Positions 7,068 through 12,118 of a stretch of DNA of 12,118 nt are shown here, one piece after another. Each line of letters begins with the position of its first letter. Positions within the stretch are counted from its first letter, which is position 1. The translations under genes and the position numbers were made by a program. Below the pieces are notes generated by a model, which did no database searches, was not told the DNA's origin, and saw only the letters and a program-made list of their open reading frames with translations. This DNA is from Shewanella sp. Lineage in GTDB: Bacteria; Pseudomonadota; Gammaproteobacteria; Enterobacterales; Shewanellaceae. The stretch is taken from contig SDWK01000773.1 in NCBI GenBank assembly GCA_004195335.1, forward strand, positions 1 to 12,118. Direction: 5' to 3'.

Positions 7068-9980
7068 ATGAATAGAAAAAATGGTGTTAATCTGCTTGCT
7101 ACGCTCGGGTTATCCTTATTGCTTGCAATGAATGGTCTCATCTCTCTTCCTGTAGCCGCCCAAGACGGAATTTCGGTGATTGCTAACTCCCCTTCCGGGA
7201 CATTGGCCGATGCCGGGGTCATCAATAAGGAACAGATCCTGTATTGGTTAATTAAGCGAGGTGAACTGTCAGCCGAAGCGACCGAGTCTGAAAAGCGCGC
7301 CGCCGTCGATACCTTTACTCAACGTGCCAGTGGTTTCCAAAGTAAAGGGGGGCTTGTTGAGGCGCAATTTGAAAAGTTAAGATTGAAATCGAGCGCCAAT
7401 CGTAAGGCTAGAACGAGTCTTCTGCAGGGCGCTGTTGAAGCCTTTGCCGATGCCGATATTACCAAGACGGTCAAGGTGTTGGGTGTGTTAGTCGATTTCC
7501 CCGACCTTCCCCACGATGCTAACCGACTCTCTGCCAGCGACACCCCTATGTTCTACCCCAGTTATCCGACTTCTCATTACCAAGATTTGATGTTTTCGAC
7601 CTCAGGTTTTACCGGCCCTCAGGGGCAAAACCTAATGACCGGGTATCAATATTATCAGGCGGTTTCAGGTAGCAGCTTCTTTTTCACCGGGGACGTTAAA
7701 GGCTGGGTAACGGCGAATAATAACGCCTCATTTTATGGAGGCAATGATGTTGGTAACAGTGGTGATGACAAGGCGGTACCGGATCTTGTCAAAGAAGCGG
7801 TGACCAAGGTGGCAGCGGGCATGTCTGCCTCTGAGTTAGCCAGCTATGACGTTGAAGATCCCTTCGATTTCGACGGCGATGGCAATGTCGATGAACCCGA
7901 CGGCGATATTGATCATGTGATGCTGTTTCATTCCAGTATCGGCGAAGAGGCGGGTGGGGGCGTACTCGGGGTCGATGCTATCTGGTCTCATCGCTTTTTC
8001 GTCTACACCGGCGGAGAACCAGGCTACACCATCCCGGGAACCGGTAAGAAAGTCTTTGGTTACACAGTGCAGCCCATCGATGCCGCGGCAGGTGTCGTGG
8101 TGCATGAATTTGGCCATGATCTGGGTTTGCCCGACGAGTATGACACCACTTATATCGGAGACGGTTCACCCGTAGGGTCCTGGTCGGTGATGTCGGGTGG
8201 TAGTTGGACTGGTGATATTCCCGGAGCGCAGCCAATCGGCTTTAGCCCCTATGCTAACTCATATCTGCAACAAAAATATAAGGGAAGATGGATAACGGAG
8301 CAGGAGATATTGCTCGAGAATATCCCCTCGACTGGCCTGGATGTTCAGCTGGTCGAAGCGGTGAACCATGCTCAGACAAACCAGATATCGATTCCACTGC
8401 CCGCTGCTAACATTCCGTTTAAGCAGCCCTATGCCGGTAGCTATCAGTACTATTCCGGTCAGGGGCACCTTATCAATAATGCCGCCTCATTCGAGGTTGA
8501 CCTCCCCAGTAGCATCCCTCTCACCCTGAAGATGAAGGCGCATTGGAATATAGAGCTGGATTATGATTACGCTCAAGTGATGGTCGACGGCGTCGTGATT
8601 GCCGGTAATCACACTAAGGCGAGCAACACGATTAACGGAGCCAGTAATATCATTACCGGCCGCTCGGCGGATATTGCTGGCGCCGAGGGCCCCGATGACT
8701 GGGTCGACCTCGAGTATGATCTCAGTGCCTATGCTGGTCGAGACAATGCCCAGATAAGTCTTATCTATCGTACCGATGAGGCCGTTGGAGATTACGGATT
8801 GGCTATCGACAACCTAGTTATCATGGCGGCAACCTCGCAGGTTTATCTTGATGATGCGGAAACACCAGCCACCATGAATTTAGCTGGGTTCTCCAGAATA
8901 AATAGTGAGCGTCCCGGTGATGCACGTCGCTATATCATTCAGTTACGTAGCCATAACGGTGTGGATGCGGGATTACCCAGCCATTATTATGAGCCAGGTG
9001 TATTGATGTGGATGGAAAACTTCAGCTACGCCGATAACAACTCAAGTGCTCACCCAGGTTCAGGCTTGATAGGTGTCATCGATGCGGATCAAAATTTTAT
9101 CGGTAATATAGGTGGTCTTTATACTGAAACGGATTATCAGATCCGCGATGCCACATTCAGCATGTTCAACCAGTCGAGCTTCTCTGGTGATGCGCATCTG
9201 TCATCAATCTCTCTGTTCGATGACAGTCTGGATTACAGTGCGCCGATTCAGCCTCAGTCTGGCCTTATCTTGCCTGAGCTGGGTTTGACCATGGAGGTCA
9301 TTGAGCAGAGTAACGACTCAAGTTCAGCGACTATTCGTTTGAAATATAACAATGGTGTGACTCCAGAGCCAGAGGTGCTTAGTGCAACTATTGCCGTCCA
9401 GCAAGCGGCGGGGAGGGTATCTTTCAGCGCAACGGTGAACGGTGGAGAGGGTAGTTACACCTATGCCTGGGAGTTTGGTGTCATTGGAGCAAGCAGCACG
9501 CTGGCAAATCCCACCTACAGCTACAGTGAGTCGAATGACTACGCGGTCTCTGTGCTGGTGACCGATAGCGCGGGGACTACAGCCAGTGATCTGGTGTTGA
9601 TTAACGTTCAGGTTCCTCCTACGGCGAACTTTAGCTATGTCAGCAATGATCTTAGTATCACACTGAGTAACGCCTCGAGTGCAGGGGTGGGTGAACTCAG
9701 CTACCTGTGGAGTTTTGGTGATGGGCAGACGAGTACCTTGCTGTCGCCGAGCCATACTTACGCGAATGCAGGTAACTATACTGTCTCACTTACGGTGACC
9801 GATGAGGTGAGTAACGTAAGCCGTTTCTCTACGTTAGTCACCGTGACCGCGCCACCCGTGGTTCCTCCGGTGGTTCCACCTGTGACGCCATCAACTGATT
9901 CGGGATCCGGTGGGGGAAGTTTAGGTTGGTTCAGCCTTGGGCTACTCGCGCTGTTAGGTTTCAGAAGACGGTATTCTTAG
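7068..9980 (+). CDS. Secreted M6-family (immune inhibitor A-like) metalloprotease with PKD domains and GlyGly-CTERM tail
   Basis: A 970-residue secreted zinc protease. Residues 1-31 form a Sec signal peptide (MNRKNG, hydrophobic core, cut near VAA/QDG), followed by a propeptide to about 130. The catalytic domain (about 135-450) contains VHEFGHDLGLPDEYD with zinc ligands H346 and H350 and catalytic E347, preceded by an Asp-rich calcium-type loop D267-x-D269-G-D271-G-N-V-D275, both typical of M6 proteases. A jelly-roll/MAM-like module follows (about 456-585), then an InhA-type region (about 619-670: IIQLRSHNGVD, YYEPGVLMWMENFSYADNN). Two PKD domains lie at about 772-848 and 850-925, the second with the SFGDG motif. 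A Pro/Val linker (PPVVPPVVPPVTP) leads to a GlyGly-CTERM tail: SGSGGGS, a hydrophobic helix, then RRR. Such proteins are exported by type II secretion and processed by rhombosortase. Likely role: degradation of extracellular protein, with PKD domains helping substrate or surface binding. Second gene of a unit with the lipoprotein. Confidence 0.93.
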   Translation: MNRKNGVNLLATLGLSLLLAMNGLISLPVAAQDGISVIANSPSGTLADAGVINKEQILYWLIKRGELSAEATESEKRAAVDTFTQRASGFQSKGGLVEAQFEKLRLKSSANRKARTSLLQGAVEAFADADITKTVKVLGVLVDFPDLPHDANRLSASDTPMFYPSYPTSHYQDLMFSTSGFTGPQGQNLMTGYQYYQAVSGSSFFFTGDVKGWVTANNNASFYGGNDVGNSGDDKAVPDLVKEAVTKVAAGMSASELASYDVEDPFDFDGDGNVDEPDGDIDHVMLFHSSIGEEAGGGVLGVDAIWSHRFFVYTGGEPGYTIPGTGKKVFGYTVQPIDAAAGVVVHEFGHDLGLPDEYDTTYIGDGSPVGSWSVMSGGSWTGDIPGAQPIGFSPYANSYLQQKYKGRWITEQEILLENIPSTGLDVQLVEAVNHAQTNQISIPLPAANIPFKQPYAGSYQYYSGQGHLINNAASFEVDLPSSIPLTLKMKAHWNIELDYDYAQVMVDGVVIAGNHTKASNTINGASNIITGRSADIAGAEGPDDWVDLEYDLSAYAGRDNAQISLIYRTDEAVGDYGLAIDNLVIMAATSQVYLDDAETPATMNLAGFSRINSERPGDARRYIIQLRSHNGVDAGLPSHYYEPGVLMWMENFSYADNNSSAHPGSGLIGVIDADQNFIGNIGGLYTETDYQIRDATFSMFNQSSFSGDAHLSSISLFDDSLDYSAPIQPQSGLILPELGLTMEVIEQSNDSSSATIRLKYNNGVTPEPEVLSATIAVQQAAGRVSFSATVNGGEGSYTYAWEFGVIGASSTLANPTYSYSESNDYAVSVLVTDSAGTTASDLVLINVQVPPTANFSYVSNDLSITLSNASSAGVGELSYLWSFGDGQTSTLLSPSHTYANAGNYTVSLTVTDEVSNVSRFSTLVTVTAPPVVPPVVPPVTPSTDSGSGGGSLGWFSLGLLALLGFRRRYS

Positions 9981-10029
9981 CGAGTAGACTCAGACTTAAA
10001 CTTAGAGAGACTCTTAGGCCCTGAAATAG

Positions 10030-10053
10030 AAAACGCCCTTGTGGGCGTTTTTT
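10030..10053. terminator. Bidirectional intrinsic terminator between M6 protease and ubiC
   Basis: A perfect stem AAAACGCCC / GGGCGTTTT (10030-10038 and 10043-10051) closes a TTGT loop. It is followed on the plus strand by further T residues, making a T6 run, and on the minus strand by a TTTT-rich 3' side. It lies 50 bp after the protease stop codon and 49 bp after the ubiC stop, so it can serve both convergent genes. Confidence 0.92.
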
Positions 10054-10101
10054 CATTTCTGCTCGTCGTTGTCATTGCCGATGTGATTATACCGATTGGA
10101 A

Positions 10102-10665
10102 TTATAGTCTTTCAATCGCCTGACGAGCGGCGGGCAGGAACGTTTCACCGACGATGAGCTGGTCGTCTTGATATGAGAAGTAGCGTCTACGTCCCCATAG
10201 TTCTTCAGTCACACTCTGTTGGAGAGATTCGGTTAACTCTGCCAGCTTTTGACAAGGGGTGAAGTGCGCAACTTCTATTTTCCCCGGTGTAAACTCATCG
10301 TTGGTATAAAGCAGTTCACCCAGTGGCCGTGTACCTAGGTTTAACAGCTCATTTTTTTTCTTGTTCAGTAAGCTACCCGGGATTAAGGTTCGGGCAAAAA
10401 CCCAGGGCGTGCCATCCAGACAAAGCAGGACTTCACGGACCCAAACCTTGTCTTGGTTTGTAAATTCGTTATCAAATGGGATCAATGTTCCCTCACCGAG
10501 AACCTTAACTTCAAATTCATCACAGTGAGAGCGCAATTTTTGAGTTAGACTTTCAGGGGAAAGTAACCAATTGGTTAAAGAAGATTTGGGAAGATCGATG
10601 ATTTCTTCTGGTGAAAACCACTGAATTGATTCACCATAGGGGAAACTTAACCTAGTCACACTCAT
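10102..10665 (-). CDS. ubiC: Chorismate lyase (chorismate pyruvate-lyase)
   Basis: A 187-residue cytosolic enzyme that converts chorismate to 4-hydroxybenzoate and pyruvate, the first committed step of ubiquinone synthesis. Family motifs are in order: VWVREVLL with R78 (equivalent to E. coli R76), [13 protein letters not shown] with R92, [11 protein letters not shown] at 111-121, and GETFLPA with E174 (equivalent to the catalytic E155). E. coli UbiC has 165 residues; this one is longer mainly at the N terminus. I chose the ATG at 10665 ([11 protein letters not shown]), preceded by a GAGAA-type site, over an upstream start at 10758. The longer form would add 31 residues unlike the family and would run back over the promoter and almost into the divergent gene. 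No ubiA follows in the window; downstream is the shared terminator. Confidence 0.95.
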   Translation of the reverse strand: MSVTRLSFPYGESIQWFSPEEIIDLPKSSLTNWLLSPESLTQKLRSHCDEFEVKVLGEGTLIPFDNEFTNQDKVWVREVLLCLDGTPWVFARTLIPGSLLNKKKNELLNLGTRPLGELLYTNDEFTPGKIEVAHFTPCQKLAELTESLQQSVTEELWGRRRYFSYQDDQLIVGETFLPAARQAIERL

Positions 10666-10702
10666 TTCATTCTCGGTACGATACTGGCTGGCAAACAGAC
10701 GC

Positions 10703-10731
10703 AGTCTAGCATGCTGGAAAGTGATAGTCAG
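10703..10731 (-). promoter_or_regulatory. Probable promoter for ubiC
   Basis: On the minus strand CTGACT (10726-10731) and TAGACT (10703-10708) are 17 bp apart, and the -10 is preceded by TGC, an extended -10 feature. It lies about 40 bp upstream of the chosen ubiC start, which also argues against the longer ubiC reading frame, since that would begin upstream of this promoter. Confidence 0.45.
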
Positions 10732-10762
10732 AAAGATTAGCGGGCATTTGTTACACAAGAGT

Positions 10763-10767
10763 AGGAG
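10763..10767 (+). promoter_or_regulatory. Ribosome binding site for a TTG start
   Basis: AGGAG stands 6 bases before TTG at 10774. An in-frame TAG lies just upstream within the same segment, and no ATG or GTG follows before the signal peptide, so the FliL-like gene most likely starts with TTG. Confidence 0.75.
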
Positions 10768-10773
10768 TCATTC

Positions 10774-11184
10774 TTGAATATTAAAAACTTTGCATCGCTG
10801 CTGCTTATTGTAGTCGCGACAATTTTCAGCTTTGGTGCTTATGCCGAAGGGGAAGTAGAAGATAACTATGCCTATTATGGCTTTGAACCCGATCTCATCA
10901 CCAACTATATCTCTAGTGGTAAAAAGCTGGGTTTTGTCCGTATCGGTATCGAACTGATGGTAAGAGACCCCAAAGATTTGTTCGCCCTCGAGCATCATGA
11001 TCCCCTGTTGCGCGCCGCTATCCTGGAAATAATGGGGAGCCAGACCGCCGATAAGGTTAAATCACTGACCGGGCGAGAAGAGATCAGGCGTGAATGCTAT
11101 GACACCGTCAATCGGCTTATCGAAAAGGAAACTGGTAAGGCCGTTGTCGTTAACCTGCTTTTCACTAAGTACCTCTACGATTAG
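10774..11184 (+). CDS. Exported FliL-domain protein
   Basis: A 136-residue protein starting at TTG. Residues 1-24 form a Sec signal peptide (MNIKNF, hydrophobic core, cut after AYA). The mature part has the layout of a FliL periplasmic domain: NYAYYGFEPDLITNYIS, a beta-rich VRIGIELMVRD segment, then LRAAILEIMGSQTADKVKSLTGREEIRRE helices (about 79-107) and a terminal strand VVVNLLFTKYLYD. FliL proteins normally keep their N-terminal helix as a membrane anchor at the flagellar motor, where they associate with stators. Here the helix looks cleavable, and no flagellar gene is nearby, so the protein may be a free periplasmic relative with a different partner. A divergent ubiC neighbour gives no functional clue. 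rlmF follows on the same strand after 57 bp and in the same frame. Confidence 0.78.
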   Translation: MNIKNFASLLLIVVATIFSFGAYAEGEVEDNYAYYGFEPDLITNYISSGKKLGFVRIGIELMVRDPKDLFALEHHDPLLRAAILEIMGSQTADKVKSLTGREEIRRECYDTVNRLIEKETGKAVVVNLLFTKYLYD

Positions 11185-11241
11185 ATTTTTCATCTCTCTA
11201 TTGCTGCCGTGAGCGTCTCGGCTGACGGCATAAGATCCCAT

Positions 11242-12118
11242 ATGACTAAGCTCACTCAAAAACAGCCTTCTAAGAAACAGAACCGCCAGAAACAGACAAC
11301 TCAGAAGCCAGCCAGACAGCCCAAGCTCGAAAAAATGGGCAAGGCTGAGGTGATGACCGAGAAAAAAGGGCTTCATGAGCGCAACCTGCACCGGGACGGT
11401 TATGATTTCGAGAGGTTGATTGAGGCGAGTCCGGCGTTAAAGCCTTATGTCAGGCCGAACCCTTATGGCAACCTCTCCATCGACTTTGCAGACTCTCAAG
11501 CCGTTAAGGCCTTGAACCTGGCCTTGCTGCAACTTCACTATCGGATTGAGTATTGGGATATTCCTACAGGTTTTCTCTGTCCTCCGATCCCTGGGCGAGT
11601 CGATTATATTCACTATATTGCCGACCTGTTGGCCGGAATTGACTCGAACATCCCTGAGGATAAAACAGCGGAACAAGCCGAGGAACAAGGGGTAAGACAA
11701 AATGTCCCATATGCTCCAGAGCCAGACTCTGAGTGTAAGTTTAAGCATAAGTCTAAGCCTCAAAAAAAGATGAAGATTAATGCTCTTGATATCGGTACCG
11801 GCGCCAATGGCATCTACCCGATACTCGGCATTCAAGCCTACGGCTGGCGATTTGTCGCCAGCGATGTGGATCCGTTGTCGATAGAGAACGTCAATCGGAT
11901 CATCGAGCGAAACTCAGGCTTGCAGGGCAAGTTAAAGACACGGCTACAAACCGATCATCAAAAAGTATTCCACGGCATCATTTACAAAGACGACAGATTC
12001 GATATCACCCTGTGTAACCCGCCATTTCACGCGTCACTTAAGGATGCAAGTGAAGGCAGCCTTCGCAAGGTGAAGAACTTAGCGGCCAACCGTGCGGCGA
12101 AAGGGCATAAATCTGAGC
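11242..12118 (+). CDS. rlmF: 23S rRNA (adenine-1618-N6)-methyltransferase, 3' end missing
   Basis: The first 292 residues of RlmF (E. coli YbiN, 308 residues), which uses SAM to methylate N6 of A1618 in 23S rRNA. Family blocks are clear: GLHERNLHRDGYD (43-55), SIDFADSQAVKALNLALL, YWDIPTGFLCPPIPGRVDYI (104-123), the SAM motif LDIGTGANGIYP (182-193), ASDVDPLSIENV, FHGIIYKDDRFD, and the catalytic NPPF (259-262) preceded by TLC. Two additions are visible: a Lys/Gln-rich N-terminal extension of about 40 residues, and an insertion of about 38 charged, low-complexity residues (roughly 139-178) between IADLL and the SAM motif. ATG at 11242 is chosen, though its ribosome site is weak. GTG at 11209 in the same frame is an alternative, adding 11 residues. 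The frame stays open to the last base, so the C terminus lies outside the window. Confidence 0.95.
   Translation, partial: MTKLTQKQPSKKQNRQKQTTQKPARQPKLEKMGKAEVMTEKKGLHERNLHRDGYDFERLIEASPALKPYVRPNPYGNLSIDFADSQAVKALNLALLQLHYRIEYWDIPTGFLCPPIPGRVDYIHYIADLLAGIDSNIPEDKTAEQAEEQGVRQNVPYAPEPDSECKFKHKSKPQKKMKINALDIGTGANGIYPILGIQAYGWRFVASDVDPLSIENVNRIIERNSGLQGKLKTRLQTDHQKVFHGIIYKDDRFDITLCNPPFHASLKDASEGSLRKVKNLAANRAAKGHKSE

Noticed and set aside
9324..9755. 143-residue minus-strand frame within the PKD region of the protease
   Set aside because: It is antisense to a clear coding sequence, has no start signals, and has odd composition rich in Arg, Thr and Cys typical of shadow frames.
10666..10758. 31-residue N-terminal extension of UbiC
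   Set aside because: It is unlike the family, UbiC is already longer than E. coli's from the later ATG, and the extension covers the best promoter match.
11205..11230. Terminator between the FliL-like gene and rlmF
   Set aside because: GCCGT and ACGGC can pair, but the stem is short with an internal mismatch and no T run follows.
11437..11835. 132-residue minus-strand frame within rlmF
   Set aside because: The opposite strand encodes conserved RlmF blocks across the same interval; this is a shadow.

Overview
The window looks like ordinary chromosomal DNA of a marine gammaproteobacterium, most likely Shewanella or a close relative. This rests on recognised protein families (a YhgN-type MarC protein, YgjK-type GH63 glucosidase, UbiC, RlmF, a secreted M6 protease with a GlyGly-CTERM tail, and a DUF3365 haem protein) and on REP-like intergenic repeats. 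It is an inference from protein resemblance recalled from memory, not from a search. I see no rRNA, tRNA, CRISPR array, transposase, integrase or phage gene.

Layout. 1-1282: the 3' part of a periplasmic DUF3365 haem protein (+) converges on, and overlaps by 26 bp, an NRDE/TANGO2-family gene (-). 1283-1698: a gene-free stretch of about 416 bp containing a 138-bp structured repeat (copy A) and a 140-bp tract with 7-bp periodicity. 1699-4071: divergent genes for a His-rich ZIP-like/permease membrane protein (-) and the YhgN-type MarC protein (+). 4072-4393: a second gene-free stretch with a REP-like hairpin and a 189-bp version of the same structured repeat (copy B). 4394-6550: exported GH63 glucosidase. 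6733-9980: a two-gene unit, a small lipoprotein followed 11 bp later by a large secreted M6 metalloprotease. 10030-10053: a bidirectional terminator between the protease and ubiC. 10102-12118: ubiC (-) diverges from a gene for an exported FliL-domain protein (+), followed by rlmF (+), which runs off the window.

How the genes relate. Most are independent housekeeping or envelope functions: ubiquinone head-group synthesis (UbiC), 23S rRNA methylation (RlmF), metal or amino-acid transport, and degradation of extracellular protein and periplasmic glucosides. The one convincing two-gene unit is lipoprotein plus M6 protease. The most unusual material is non-coding: the two-copy folded repeat, its 51-bp insertion/duplication, and the in-register heptamer tract ending six bases short of the ZIP-like gene's stop codon. 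The most unusual protein is the ZIP-like/permease fusion. I did not find a clear new defence or mobile system.
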